This document shows positions 9,241 through 18,377 of a stretch of 49,902 nt of DNA, one piece after another. The DNA is from Saprospiraceae bacterium UBA3362. Lineage in GTDB: Bacteria > Bacteroidota > Bacteroidia > Chitinophagales > Saprospiraceae. A program made the position numbers and the translations under genes. The stretch spans positions 1 to 49,902 of the forward strand of contig DEQQ01000008.1 in assembly GCA_002360455.1 (NCBI GenBank), in the 5' to 3' direction. Every line of letters starts with the position of its first letter. Position 1 is the stretch's first letter. The notes under the pieces were generated by a model. The model was not told the origin of the DNA and searched no databases. It worked only from the letters and a program-made list of their open reading frames with translations.

Positions 9241-10179
9241 TTAATCCAAGATCTGAGCAATTTGATAATTATTTCGCTCATTTGCATTTCTGCTTATAAG
9301 CTCAGCAATAAATCCTGTAAGAAACATTTGAGAACCAATAATCATTAGTGTAAGAGCAATAAAAAAGGCGGGACGCTGAGCAAAACCAAACACCCCAAAG
9401 TAATATTTTGTAAACCCTAAATAGAGCACGAACAGTGCTCCTAAAAAGAAAAACAAAACTCCTAACACTCCAAAAAAATGCATTGGTCTTTTGCCAAATT
9501 TCCCAATAAACATTATGGTAGACAAATCCAAAAACCCATATAAAAATCGGCTCATTCCAAATTTGGATTTCCCATATTTTCTGGCCTGATGAATGACCAC
9601 TTTCTCACCAATATTTCTAAAGCCCGCCCACTTGGCTATTACAGGAATGTATCGATGCATTTCTCCAAACACCTCAATGCTTTTCACCACATCTCCACGA
9701 TAGGCTTTCAAACCACAATTCATATCATGAAGCTTGACTCCACTCATCCACCCGGTGACACTGTTATACAATTTGGATGGGAGATTTTTTGTAATGGCAT
9801 TATCATATCTCACCTTTTTCCATCCGGACACAATGTCGTAGGATTCATTCTTTATCATATTGTATAAAGGAATAATCTCATCCGGACTATCCTGTAGATC
9901 GGCATCCATAGTGATCACCACTTCTCCGTCACAGGCATGAAAAGCGGTATGCAATGCAGCGCTTTTGCCATAATTTCTTCGAAATTTAATCGCTTTGATA
10001 ACAGGGTATTTTTCCTTCAGCTCACAGATAGTCTTCCATGTTCTGTCTGTACTGCCATCATCTACAAACCAAATATCATAAACTATGCCTTGATTCAATA
10101 AGGCACGATGAATCCATTCTACCAATTCGGGCAGTGATTCTTCTTCATTGAGAGCCGGAATAATCAGTGATAAGTTCAA
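9241..10179 (-). CDS. Membrane-anchored family 2 glycosyltransferase (polyprenyl-phosphate sugar transferase type)
   Basis: The protein has an N-terminal GT2 domain (LSLIIPALNEEESLPEL, WFVDDGSTDRTW, FRRNYGKSAALHTAF, VVITMDADLQDSPDEI, and the acceptor loop CGLKAYRGDVVK with GEMHRYIPVIA). Two C-terminal membrane helices follow at about residues 235-260 and 275-300. This is the GtrB/ArnC/DPMS-like arrangement that loads a sugar onto undecaprenyl phosphate. I chose TTG 10179 (MNLSLIIPALN). The longer frame from TTG 10200 would begin inside the probable -7 promoter box TATCTTTG. It is the first gene of the glycan operon. Confidence 0.88.
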   Translation of the reverse strand: MNLSLIIPALNEEESLPELVEWIHRALLNQGIVYDIWFVDDGSTDRTWKTICELKEKYPVIKAIKFRRNYGKSAALHTAFHACDGEVVITMDADLQDSPDEIIPLYNMIKNESYDIVSGWKKVRYDNAITKNLPSKLYNSVTGWMSGVKLHDMNCGLKAYRGDVVKSIEVFGEMHRYIPVIAKWAGFRNIGEKVVIHQARKYGKSKFGMSRFLYGFLDLSTIMFIGKFGKRPMHFFGVLGVLFFFLGALFVLYLGFTKYYFGVFGFAQRPAFFIALTLMIIGSQMFLTGFIAELISRNANERNNYQIAQILD

Positions 10180-10197
10180 GCAATACAGTTGATATGG

Positions 10198-10205
10198 CAA
10201 AGATA
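10198..10205 (-). promoter_or_regulatory. Bacteroidota -7 box for the glycan/heptose operon
   Basis: TATCTTTG on the minus strand fits TAnnTTTG and lies about 18 nt before TTG 10179. The expected -33 TTTG is not well preserved. The box excludes TTG 10200 as a start codon, because that codon is the last three bases of the box. Confidence 0.45.
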
Positions 10206-10705
10206 GGATTAATTTATTAGAACTTCATGGTTAAGCGTTAAGATATTGAAAAAACTTTAATATGAAGCAGAATTAGACCCACAGGATAACGTGATGTTGC
10301 AAGATTAAATTGTGACCTTCCCAAGCCCTTTTTGAGCCGTTGGATTTTAACTTTTTTGATTAAATAAATTTCCCTTTTTGCATAGGTTGTATGGCATTGT
10401 CAAGCGCCTAATGAGATTCCTTTTAATTGGATTTCTTTGGTTTTACAATGGGCAAGTGGTTTTCTTTACCAAACCTTTAAAACTTAATTTCCGGGCCGAA
10501 ATTAAAAGTAAACCCTTCGCTAATTTTTACCTCCACCTGCCATTCTGTCCAGTTCATAGATTTGGAATGGTTTGTGTTAATTACTCATACAACTGGTAAT
10601 CCTCCTGAGTTGTCTGATCTGACTTTTTGATATACAATTGACAGTCAATATTTTATAACTGCAACTTTGATGATTTCCGAACGTTAATTATTTCTTATGC
10701 CCTGC
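10206..10705. other. Long intergenic stretch between divergent operons, no supported gene
   Basis: About 500 nt separate the glycan operon promoter from the secA promoter. A 73-codon frame at 10378-10599 (+) has no recognisable domain and no family-like features, so I do not call it. I see no tRNA, repeat or riboswitch fold here. The length could hide a small RNA or a secA leader, but nothing in the sequence shows this. Confidence 0.5.
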
Positions 10706-10743
10706 AATTACAAGGCATTGCAAGGCAAATCATTGTAATTTTG
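10706..10743 (+). promoter_or_regulatory. secA promoter with an overlapping inverted repeat
   Basis: The -7 box TAATTTTG is at 10736-10743, 16 nt before the secA ATG. An 8-bp perfect inverted repeat, AATTACAA (10706-10713) and TTGTAATT (10733-10740), brackets the spacer and overlaps the box. A short direct repeat, CAAGGCATTG/CAAGGCAAAT, sits between the arms. The symmetry could mark an operator, but no regulator is known to me for this site. Confidence 0.4.
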
Positions 10744-10759
10744 TCCTTATTTATAAATC

Positions 10760-13700
10760 ATGTTAGGTTTAATTAAAAAAATATTTGGTACCAAGCAAGA
10801 CAGGGATGTAAAATTCTACTCTGGAAGAGTGGACCAAATCAATCGCTATTTCACTGAATATCAAAGCCTCAGCCACGATGCACTGCGAAATAAAACACTA
10901 GAATTTAGAGCCCGCATCAAAGAACAACTTTCATCTGTGGATGCAGAGCTTGAATCATTAAGGCAGTCTGCAGCAGAAGAAGAAAATGTTCATCGGAAGG
11001 AAACAATATACAACCAGATAGACAGTACCATCAAAGAACGTGATAAGCAATTGGAGGAAGTTCTATTGAATTTACTCCCAGAAGCTTTTGCTGTCGTCAA
11101 AGAAACAGCTCGCAGATTTTCTTCTAACGAAACAATCAGCGTTCAAGCTACAGATCAAGACAGAAATTTGTCTGTAGGCCGTTCTTACGTAAATCTCGAC
11201 GGCGATGTAGCTCATTATTCTACCAGCTGGACTGCCGCCGGAGGACAAATAAAATGGAACATGGTCCATTACGATGTCCAACTCATTGGGGGAATGGTGT
11301 TGCATGACGGTAAAATTGCAGAGATGGGAACGGGAGAAGGGAAGACCTTGGTGGCAACCTTGCCGGCATATCTCAATGGTCTGTCCGGAGAAGGAGTGCA
11401 TGTGGTCACAGTAAACGATTACCTTGCCCGACGTGACTCGGAGTGGATCGGTCCGGTATTAGAATTTTTGCACCTTTCTGTTGACTGTATCGACAAGTAC
11501 AAGCCAAATTCAAGCCAAAGAAGAAAAGCGTATTACTGCGATGTTACCTATGGCACAAACAATGAATTTGGTTTTGACTATTTGAGAGATAATATGGTGC
11601 GCTCTGTAGACGAAAGAGTGCAGCGTAAACATCACTATGCTATGGTGGATGAGGTGGACAGTGTGTTGATAGATGATGCGCGTACTCCTCTTATCATTTC
11701 AGGACCTGTAGATGTTGATGAAGAAAGTCAGGAATACAATGGTCTCAAACCAAAAGTAGAAAGACTCATCAACGAACAAAAAAAATTGGCAACTCAATAC
11801 CTCAGCGATGCCAGAAGATTGATTGGTTCCGGAAGCACAGGGTATAATGAAGGCGAAGGTGGATTGGCATTATTTCGCTCCTATAGAGCTTTACCAAAAT
11901 CCAGACCTCTGATCAAATTCTTGAGTGAAGAAGGAATACGATCCATTCTTCAAAAAACAGAAAACTTCTACATGCAAGAACAATCTAGAAATATGCGTGT
12001 AGCAGATCAGCCTCTGTACTTCACCATAGATGAAAAAAATCGACATGTTGAATTAACCAAAAACGGAGAAGATTACCTGTCAAAAGGAGAATCTCAACCC
12101 GACTTTTTTATTATTCCGGATATAGCTCAAGAACTGAGCGGCATTGCTATAAAAGAAGATTGGACCAAAGATCAAATTACGGAAGCAAAAGAAAAAGTAC
12201 TCAATGATTATGCTATAAAAAGTAAACGCATTCACTGCGTAAACCAACTACTCAAAGCCTACACCTTGTTCGAAAAAGATGAGGAGTATGTAGTCATGGA
12301 GGGCGAAGTAAAAATTGTAGACGAGGGTACGGGTAGAATGTTGGAAGGAAGGCGATACAGCGACGGACTGCATCAAGCTTTGGAGGCCAAAGAAAATGTA
12401 AAAGTAGGTGAGCTCACTCAAACCTATGCAACCATCACTTTACAAAACTATTTTAGAATGTTTCATAAGCTTGCCGGGATGACCGGTACTGCAGAAACTG
12501 AAGCCGGCGAGTTTTGGCAAATCTATAAATTAGATGTTGTAGTTATTCCAACCAATAGACCTGTTATTCGACAAGACAGGGAGGATTTAGTCTATAAAAC
12601 AGCAAGAGAAAAATTCAATGCAGTCATTGATGAAATTGCAGAATGCACTTCCAAAGGTCGACCGGTGTTGGTCGGTACAACCTCTGTCGATATTTCTGAA
12701 AAACTAAGTAGAATGTTGCAACTGCGCGGAATTCAACACAACGTTCTTAACGCAAAACAACATCAAAGAGAAGCAGAAATCGTAGCCGAAGCCGGATTGC
12801 CGGGCAAAGTAACCATAGCGACAAACATGGCCGGAAGAGGAACAGATATCAAAATTTCTGATGAGGTAAAAAAAGCTGGCGGACTGGCCATAATAGGGAC
12901 AGAACGACATGAATCCCGTCGCGTAGATAGACAGTTGCGAGGAAGATCCGGAAGACAGGGAGATCCGGGTTCATCGCAATTTTTTGTTTCGTTCGAAGAT
13001 AATCTTATGCGATTGTTCAACTCAGATCGCATGATTACCATTATGGACAAACTCGGCCACAAGGAAGGCGAAGTAATGCAGCACAGTATGGTCACCAAAT
13101 CCATAGAAAATGCTCAGAAAAAAGTTGAAGAAAACAACTTTGGCATGCGCAAACGGCTTTTGGAATACGATGACGTGATGAATATCCAGCGCGAAGCCAT
13201 CTACAAAAAAAGAAATCATGCCTTGAGTGGAGATCGTCTTACCGTCGATCTTGATTATATGTTCCATTCCACATTGGAACATCTGGTGATGATCAACAAA
13301 CAAGGAGGTACACATCCAGAATTTATTAATGACAGTATTCGCATTTTAGGCTTTGAACCCTCTATAGAAGAAGCCTTTTTTAGAGAATCAAAACCGGATG
13401 CTGTCATTGCAGAATTTGAACGACAGTTCAATCAATTCTATAAACATAAAGAAGAAGTAATTGCAGAGCTTTTACTTCCGGGAATTCAAAGAATCAAAGA
13501 TGAACATGGTGATCGCTACAAGCGTATAGCTATTCCTTATGATGATGGAGTCTACGAGCCTGTTCCCGTGGCAGCAGATATAGAAGAAGCTATTTCCACC
13601 AAAGGGTCCAGCATCATGCGAGACATAGAAAAATCCATTGCACTAAGCATTTTGGATGCCAACTGGAAAGAACATCTTCGCAACATGGACGAGCTCAAAG

Positions 13701-14068
13701 ATTCTGTACAAGCAGCAACCTTCGAACAAAAAGATCCTCTTGTAATTTACAAGATGGAGGCTTATAAATTTTTCGAAACATTGATTCAAAAAATGAATGA
13801 AGAAATCACTTCACACCTTACCAAAGGTAAAGTGATGATCGAAGTTCAACAACCAATGCAAGAAGCGCGTGCGCAAAAAAGTGATCTGAGCAAAGTGCAG
13901 ACCAACAGATCTGCACAAGAAGAAAACATGAGGCGCGCCACCGAGTCCGCAGGAAGACAAGAGCAAAGTCCACAAACCATTCGCAACACCGTACCAAAAG
14001 TGGGACGTAACGAACCTTGCCCTTGTGGCAGTGGTAAAAAATTTAAAAATTGTCATGGCGTAGAATAA
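10760..14068 (+). CDS. secA: Preprotein translocase ATPase SecA
   Basis: SecA is the motor that pushes unfolded preproteins through SecYEG. At 1102 residues it is longer than E. coli SecA (901), as is usual in Bacteroidota because of insertions. Walker A is MGTGEGKT (189-196), the DEAD-type Walker B is MVDEVDSVLIDDARTPL, and the second motor domain has TNMAGRGTDIKI and GTERHESRRVDRQLRGRSGR. The helical scaffold/wing region contains LEYDDVMNIQREAIYKKR. The extreme C-terminus carries the zinc-binding SecB/phospholipid-contact motif CPCGSGKKFKNCHG. The gene stands after a 560-nt intergenic region and before a SPOR-rodA-tgt-permease series in the same direction. Confidence 0.98.
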   Translation: MLGLIKKIFGTKQDRDVKFYSGRVDQINRYFTEYQSLSHDALRNKTLEFRARIKEQLSSVDAELESLRQSAAEEENVHRKETIYNQIDSTIKERDKQLEEVLLNLLPEAFAVVKETARRFSSNETISVQATDQDRNLSVGRSYVNLDGDVAHYSTSWTAAGGQIKWNMVHYDVQLIGGMVLHDGKIAEMGTGEGKTLVATLPAYLNGLSGEGVHVVTVNDYLARRDSEWIGPVLEFLHLSVDCIDKYKPNSSQRRKAYYCDVTYGTNNEFGFDYLRDNMVRSVDERVQRKHHYAMVDEVDSVLIDDARTPLIISGPVDVDEESQEYNGLKPKVERLINEQKKLATQYLSDARRLIGSGSTGYNEGEGGLALFRSYRALPKSRPLIKFLSEEGIRSILQKTENFYMQEQSRNMRVADQPLYFTIDEKNRHVELTKNGEDYLSKGESQPDFFIIPDIAQELSGIAIKEDWTKDQITEAKEKVLNDYAIKSKRIHCVNQLLKAYTLFEKDEEYVVMEGEVKIVDEGTGRMLEGRRYSDGLHQALEAKENVKVGELTQTYATITLQNYFRMFHKLAGMTGTAETEAGEFWQIYKLDVVVIPTNRPVIRQDREDLVYKTAREKFNAVIDEIAECTSKGRPVLVGTTSVDISEKLSRMLQLRGIQHNVLNAKQHQREAEIVAEAGLPGKVTIATNMAGRGTDIKISDEVKKAGGLAIIGTERHESRRVDRQLRGRSGRQGDPGSSQFFVSFEDNLMRLFNSDRMITIMDKLGHKEGEVMQHSMVTKSIENAQKKVEENNFGMRKRLLEYDDVMNIQREAIYKKRNHALSGDRLTVDLDYMFHSTLEHLVMINKQGGTHPEFINDSIRILGFEPSIEEAFFRESKPDAVIAEFERQFNQFYKHKEEVIAELLLPGIQRIKDEHGDRYKRIAIPYDDGVYEPVPVAADIEEAISTKGSSIMRDIEKSIALSILDANWKEHLRNMDELKDSVQAATFEQKDPLVIYKMEAYKFFETLIQKMNEEITSHLTKGKVMIEVQQPMQEARAQKSDLSKVQTNRSAQEENMRRATESAGRQEQSPQTIRNTVPKVGRNEPCPCGSGKKFKNCHGVE

Positions 14069-14144
14069 TATTCTCATTTCAAACAATGAAGAATTCTCAA
14101 TTTGTTTTTGGAGAAGCAAGTTGAAGTTTGTGCCTTTAGTTTGA

Positions 14145-14193
14145 GTCCCGCTATCCATTTCAGCGCTTTGCGCTTTCATTACTATCGGGTCTA
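14145..14193 (+). repeat. Dispersed hairpin repeat, copy 1
   Basis: The outer arms are GTCCCGCTATCCATT (14145-14159) and CATTACTATCGGGTCTA (14177-14193). The centre forms its own palindrome, AGCGCTTTGCGCT. The reverse complement of both arms recurs at 22594-22643 while the centre differs in sequence but is again palindromic. The arms can also pair imperfectly with each other. The copy lies about 77 nt after the secA stop, reading in the same direction as secA. Confidence 0.7.
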
Positions 14194-14274
14194 ATTTTGC
14201 GTCAGCCGTTTTTTTGCCTGTATTCTTTTTAATTAAAAAAAATAAAATTGTAGTTTGATCCAAAATACTGTCCA

Positions 14275-14676
14275 ATGAAATCTATTTTTTTTACAACAGT
14301 TGCTACGGTCCTTTTAAGCTTGCTGATTGGACATCAAAAATCCGTTGCACAAACCAATATTGTAGTCCAAGAACAGCCTGAGGTGAGCCAGTTGATGGAT
14401 CATTATCTCAGGCTCAACAAACAGGTAACGCAGATTACAGGATGGAGAATTACCATTCTTACTACTACAGACAGAAGACAGATGGATGAAACCAAAATCA
14501 ACTTCCAAAAACAGTTTAATCTTAGAACCAAATGGGAGTACAAAGAACCTTACTATCATCTCAAAGCAGGCGCTTATATTTCCAGAAATGAAGCCAATTA
14601 TGCATTAGAGAACATTAAGAAAAAATTTCCTGGAGCCTTCTTATCCATTGACAAGATTCCTTACGAAGAATTTTAA
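14275..14676 (+). CDS. Exported SPOR-domain-like protein
   Basis: This protein has 133 residues. Residues 1-26 are a signal peptide (hydrophobic TVATVLLSLLIG, ending SVAQ). The rest resembles a SPOR domain: GWRITILTTTDRRQMDETKINF corresponds to the first strand and helix, and YYHLKAGAYISRNEANYAL with ENIKKKFPGAFLSID matches the second half. SPOR domains bind denuded peptidoglycan strands in the periplasm. The next gene, 6 nt downstream, is rodA, so a link to wall synthesis is plausible. The match is by pattern only; no catalytic residues are expected. Confidence 0.75.
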   Translation: MKSIFFTTVATVLLSLLIGHQKSVAQTNIVVQEQPEVSQLMDHYLRLNKQVTQITGWRITILTTTDRRQMDETKINFQKQFNLRTKWEYKEPYYHLKAGAYISRNEANYALENIKKKFPGAFLSIDKIPYEEF

Positions 14677-14682
14677 TTTTCA

Positions 14683-16071
14683 ATGCTTCAATCCAAACTT
14701 AAAGCATCTTATGATTGGGTCATTTTAGGGATCTACTTAAGCTTGTTGTGCATAGGCTGGATGACTTATTATGCCATAAGCTATCCTCAGAATGCAGATC
14801 AAGATCTACTGAGTTTGTCAACTCCCATTACAAAACAAAGTTTATACATTCTTATTGCTCTGGGAGTTTTGCTTTTTACATTATTGATAGGATGGAAATT
14901 ATGGCAAACTTTTGCTTATGTAGTTTATGGTGTCGGCATATTTTTACTAGTCTTAGTGTTGATCATCGGAGCAGAAATTAAAGGAGCAAAAGCTTGGTTT
15001 TCATTTGGTTCTTTTTCATTTCAACCCGCAGAAATTGCAAAATTGGGGACAGCATTGGCGATGGCAAGTTTCCTCTCCAACTTCAAAACCGATTTAAAGA
15101 TTAGACAGTATCAATTGATTGGAGTAGGCATTGTGTTGTTGCCGGTATTTCTTATTTTATTACAACCTGATGCAGGATCTGCAATCACTTTCTTTACCTT
15201 TTTCATTCTCATGTTTCTTGTGGGTTTGAACGAAGTCTATTATCTCATTGGCTTACTCTTGTTCATCACTTTTATTTTAGGTTTTTTAGTCCCATTCGAT
15301 GCATTTGTTTTTGGAATAATCTGTGCGGCTATTATTGCATGTTGGTATTTTTCAAAACGATTTCAATTTCATCTTATCGTTTTACTCCTTGCTATTGCAA
15401 CAGTTGTCGCCTCAGCTATTTTTTTAAATCATCTCTATGCCTTTGGTGTTGGTGGTTTTGTATTGTTGCTATATCTAGGCCAACTTTGGAGATCAAGACA
15501 AGAGAGAATGAGCATAATGTTAGTGGGGGGAATCTTGCTTTTGATTGGTTTTAGCTTGTTTTCCAATTCACTGTTTCAAAGTTTGGAGCCACACCAACAA
15601 GAGAGAATTAAAGTATGGCTTAAGCCTGAAGAATGTGATCCACGAGGTTCGTTATACAATATCTTACAGAGTAAAGTAGCCATAGGATCGGGAGGCTTTT
15701 GGGGCAAAGGATTTTTGCAAGGAAATATGACCAAGCTCAAATTTGTTCCGGAACAATCCACAGATTTTATTTTTAGTACCATCGGAGAAGAGCATGGATT
15801 TGTAGGCAGCCTTACGGTAATCGTATTGTATTTTGTTTTGATTTTCAAAATTCTGAGGAGTGCAGAATCTCATCCCAATAAATTTATTTCTTATTATTCT
15901 ATTGCCTTTGCAGGGCTGTTGTTTATCCATGTACTGATTAACATTGGAATGACAATTGGTTTGGTCCCTATTATCGGAATTCCATTGCCCTTTATCAGCA
16001 AGGGAGGATCTTCGTTGATCGGGATGTCGCTCATGCTTGGAATTTATTTGCGAATGCACAGCAGAACTTAA
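14683..16071 (+). CDS. rodA: Rod-shape SEDS peptidoglycan glycosyltransferase RodA
   Basis: RodA polymerises lipid II during cell elongation together with a class B penicillin-binding protein. The 462-residue protein is almost entirely membrane helices. The family signatures are IGAEIKGAKAWFSFGSFSFQ, LQPDAGSAITFF (with the conserved acidic residue), KVAIGSGGFWGKGFLQGNMT, FVPEQSTDFIFSTIGEEHGF, and the C-terminal GIPLPFISKGGSSLIG. It starts at ATG 14683, 6 nt after the SPOR gene. A penicillin-binding partner is not in this window; in many genomes it lies upstream of rodA. Confidence 0.95.
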   Translation: MLQSKLKASYDWVILGIYLSLLCIGWMTYYAISYPQNADQDLLSLSTPITKQSLYILIALGVLLFTLLIGWKLWQTFAYVVYGVGIFLLVLVLIIGAEIKGAKAWFSFGSFSFQPAEIAKLGTALAMASFLSNFKTDLKIRQYQLIGVGIVLLPVFLILLQPDAGSAITFFTFFILMFLVGLNEVYYLIGLLLFITFILGFLVPFDAFVFGIICAAIIACWYFSKRFQFHLIVLLLAIATVVASAIFLNHLYAFGVGGFVLLLYLGQLWRSRQERMSIMLVGGILLLIGFSLFSNSLFQSLEPHQQERIKVWLKPEECDPRGSLYNILQSKVAIGSGGFWGKGFLQGNMTKLKFVPEQSTDFIFSTIGEEHGFVGSLTVIVLYFVLIFKILRSAESHPNKFISYYSIAFAGLLFIHVLINIGMTIGLVPIIGIPLPFISKGGSSLIGMSLMLGIYLRMHSRT

Positions 16072-16081
16072 ATTCATCATC

Positions 16082-17209
16082 TTGTTTACATTACAACATA
16101 CCGATCCACACAGTAAAGCTCGTGCAGCAGTCATTCATACAGACCATGGAGAAATTCTTACTCCCATCTTTATGCCCGTGGGAACAGCTGCTACCGTAAA
16201 AGCTGTTCATCAATCTGAATTAGAAGATAAAATCAAAGCCCAAATTATTTTAGGCAATACCTATCATCTCCATCTCCGCCCCGGCAGCGATCTTATTGCT
16301 CGAGCAGGAGGCTTGCATCGGTTTATGAATTGGAACAAACCCATTCTTACAGACAGTGGCGGATACCAGGTGTTTTCGCTGAGTGAGCGGAGAAAAATTA
16401 AAGAAGAAGGAGTAACTTTTTTTTCACATCTTGATGGATCGAAACAATTCTTTTCTCCTGAGTCTGTTGTTGACATCCAGAGGAATCTGGGCTCTGATCT
16501 TATGATGGCTTTGGACGAATGTCCTCCTTATCCCAGCGATAAAAAATATGCAGAAAAATCTATGGGAATCACACATAGATGGATCAAAAGAGGATTCGAA
16601 CATTTTGCAAAAACCAAAGAACAATTTGAGCATAATCAAATTTTTGTGCCCATTGCTCAAGGATCTACCTATGACGATTTACGAAAAAAATCTATAGAAT
16701 ACATCTGCTCTTTTCCCAATCCTGTTTACGCTATAGGCGGACTTTCTGTTGGTGAACCGGAAGAAGATTTATACCGTTTGGTCAATCTTTCTACCGAGCT
16801 CATGCCTTTACATTCTGCTCGTTACCTTATGGGTGTAGGCACTCCTGCCAATTTATTGCACTGCATTGCTCTGGGCATTGATATGTTTGACTGTGTACTG
16901 CCTACAAGAAATGCAAGACATGGTATCGTGTATACTACTCAGGGAATCATTCATATTCGAAATGCAAAATGGAAAGAAGATTTTAGTCCCATCGATGAAC
17001 AATTGCAATTGGATAGCAGTCTCAGTCACAGTAAAGCTTATCTTCGCCATCTGTTTATGAGTAAAGAATTGCTTGCTGCACAAATTGCTAGTTTACAAAA
17101 TCTAAGATTTTATCTATGGTTAGTATCCGAAGCAAGAGAACAAATCCTCAAGGGCACTTATTCTGTTTGGCATAAAGCTATTTTAGAAATAATCAATAAA
17201 AAACTCTGA
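16082..17209 (+). CDS. tgt: tRNA-guanine transglycosylase Tgt
   Basis: Tgt exchanges the wobble guanine of tRNAs with GUN anticodons for preQ1 in queuosine synthesis. I chose TTG 16082 (FTLQHTDPHSKARAAVI), the usual start point for the family; ATG 16037 would add 15 unrelated residues and overlap rodA. Catalytic motifs are ILTDSGGYQVFSLSERR with the general-acid aspartate, AIGGLSVGEP for the base pocket, and FDCVLPTRNARHG with the nucleophilic aspartate. The C-terminal zinc site normally reads CxCxxC plus a His. Here the aligned stretch is LQLDSSLSHSKAYLRHL followed by LQNLRFYL, so all three cysteines and the histidine are absent. Loss of the cysteines is, as I recall, usual in Bacteroidota Tgt. 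It ends in a TGATG overlap with the next gene. Confidence 0.95.
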   Translation: MFTLQHTDPHSKARAAVIHTDHGEILTPIFMPVGTAATVKAVHQSELEDKIKAQIILGNTYHLHLRPGSDLIARAGGLHRFMNWNKPILTDSGGYQVFSLSERRKIKEEGVTFFSHLDGSKQFFSPESVVDIQRNLGSDLMMALDECPPYPSDKKYAEKSMGITHRWIKRGFEHFAKTKEQFEHNQIFVPIAQGSTYDDLRKKSIEYICSFPNPVYAIGGLSVGEPEEDLYRLVNLSTELMPLHSARYLMGVGTPANLLHCIALGIDMFDCVLPTRNARHGIVYTTQGIIHIRNAKWKEDFSPIDEQLQLDSSLSHSKAYLRHLFMSKELLAAQIASLQNLRFYLWLVSEAREQILKGTYSVWHKAILEIINKKL

Positions 17210-18318
17210 TGCAATACAGCAAAAATTGGAAGTTGAGTATTATTGATCGCTATATTATCAAAAAGTATGTTAGTACATTTACTTTTACTTTGGCGCTCCT
17301 TTCTATTATTGCTGTCGTTTTTGATCTAAGCGAAAGAATTGAAAAATTACTTTCTCACAATCTCTCTGCTTGGGTCATTTTTAGAGATTATTATGCCAAC
17401 TTTATTCCCTGGATCAATTCTCTTTTGTTCCCATTGTACGCATTGATTACTGTAATTTTCTTTACTTCTCGAATGGCATCCCAAACTGAGATTATTCCCA
17501 TCTTTAGTTCGGGAGTTTCTTATCCAAGATTTTTGCGCCCTTTTGTGATCGCAGGTTTATTGTTTACAGTGATTCACCTTATTGGCAATCATTATATCAT
17601 TCCTAGAGGGAATAAAATTTTCAAAGAGTTCGAAAACAAATACATCAAAACAAGCAACATTAAAGAGAAAGACAGAAATGTTCATTTCTTTGTTGCCCCC
17701 AATGTAAAAGCTCACATAAGAAATTTTCAAGTTCACGATTCTGTCGGCAATGAATTTAGCTTGGAACAGTTTGATCAAAACAAATTAGTTTGTCTGCTCC
17801 GTGCGCGAGTGATCCGGTGGAAAGCGGCTCCTCATCTTTGGACAATTTCAGACTACGAGATTCGCAGATTCTCGGACAGTACCGAGTCTTATGAAAATCA
17901 TATAGGCCAGTCTATAGATAGCTCCATTAATTTTTTAGTCAGTGATTTTGTTTACAAAACCAACCAAAAAGATATGATGGCAACTCCTGAACTATCTTCA
18001 TTTATTCAGAGAGAAAAAGAAAAAGGATCCGGGATAACAAGACTGTTTGAGGTAGAAAAACATCGACGTACAGCCGATCCCTTTACCACTCTCATTCTCA
18101 CAATTATTGGTGTTTGTATTGCCAGTAGAAAAGTAAGAGGCGGGATGGGTCTTCACTTAGCTATGGCCGTAATTCTTGGGGTTTGTTATATTTTTCTCAG
18201 CAAACTTTCTCTTACTTTCGCCAACAATGAAGTCATGGCACCGTGGATTGCGGTATGGATTCCCAATATTATTTTTTCACTTATTGCTTATTATCTTTAT
18301 AAACGTGTGCAGAGTTAA
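17209..18318 (+). CDS. LptF/LptG-family (YjgP/YjgQ) LPS export permease
   Basis: The protein has 369 residues and six predicted membrane helices, three at each end. The first group includes YIIKKYVSTFTFTLALLSIIAVVFDLSERIE and FPLYALITVIFFTSRMASQTEIIPIFSSGVS; the second group covers residues about 290-365. A beta-jellyroll-like periplasmic segment of about 150 residues lies between them. LptF and LptG form the membrane part of the LptB2FGC transporter, which extracts LPS from the inner membrane. Helix 1 with YIIKKY and the SSGVSYPRFLRP coupling-helix region fit the family well, but F and G cannot be told apart by eye. Its ATG shares one base with the tgt stop (TGATG), indicating translational coupling. 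Confidence 0.9.
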   Translation: MQYSKNWKLSIIDRYIIKKYVSTFTFTLALLSIIAVVFDLSERIEKLLSHNLSAWVIFRDYYANFIPWINSLLFPLYALITVIFFTSRMASQTEIIPIFSSGVSYPRFLRPFVIAGLLFTVIHLIGNHYIIPRGNKIFKEFENKYIKTSNIKEKDRNVHFFVAPNVKAHIRNFQVHDSVGNEFSLEQFDQNKLVCLLRARVIRWKAAPHLWTISDYEIRRFSDSTESYENHIGQSIDSSINFLVSDFVYKTNQKDMMATPELSSFIQREKEKGSGITRLFEVEKHRRTADPFTTLILTIIGVCIASRKVRGGMGLHLAMAVILGVCYIFLSKLSLTFANNEVMAPWIAVWIPNIIFSLIAYYLYKRVQS

Positions 18319-18377
18319 TCTGCAATCCATTTATATAGCTCCCTGCCTTTAACTTATCAAAATGGCAATTCACATTT

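Noticed and set aside
10378..10599. 73-codon plus-strand frame in the intergenic region before secA
   Set aside because: No domain, no promoter or ribosome-binding context, and residue content typical of random AT-rich frames.
16037..16081. Longer start for tgt at ATG 16037
   Set aside because: It adds 15 residues unlike Tgt and overlaps rodA by 35 nt; TTG 16082 starts at the usual family position.
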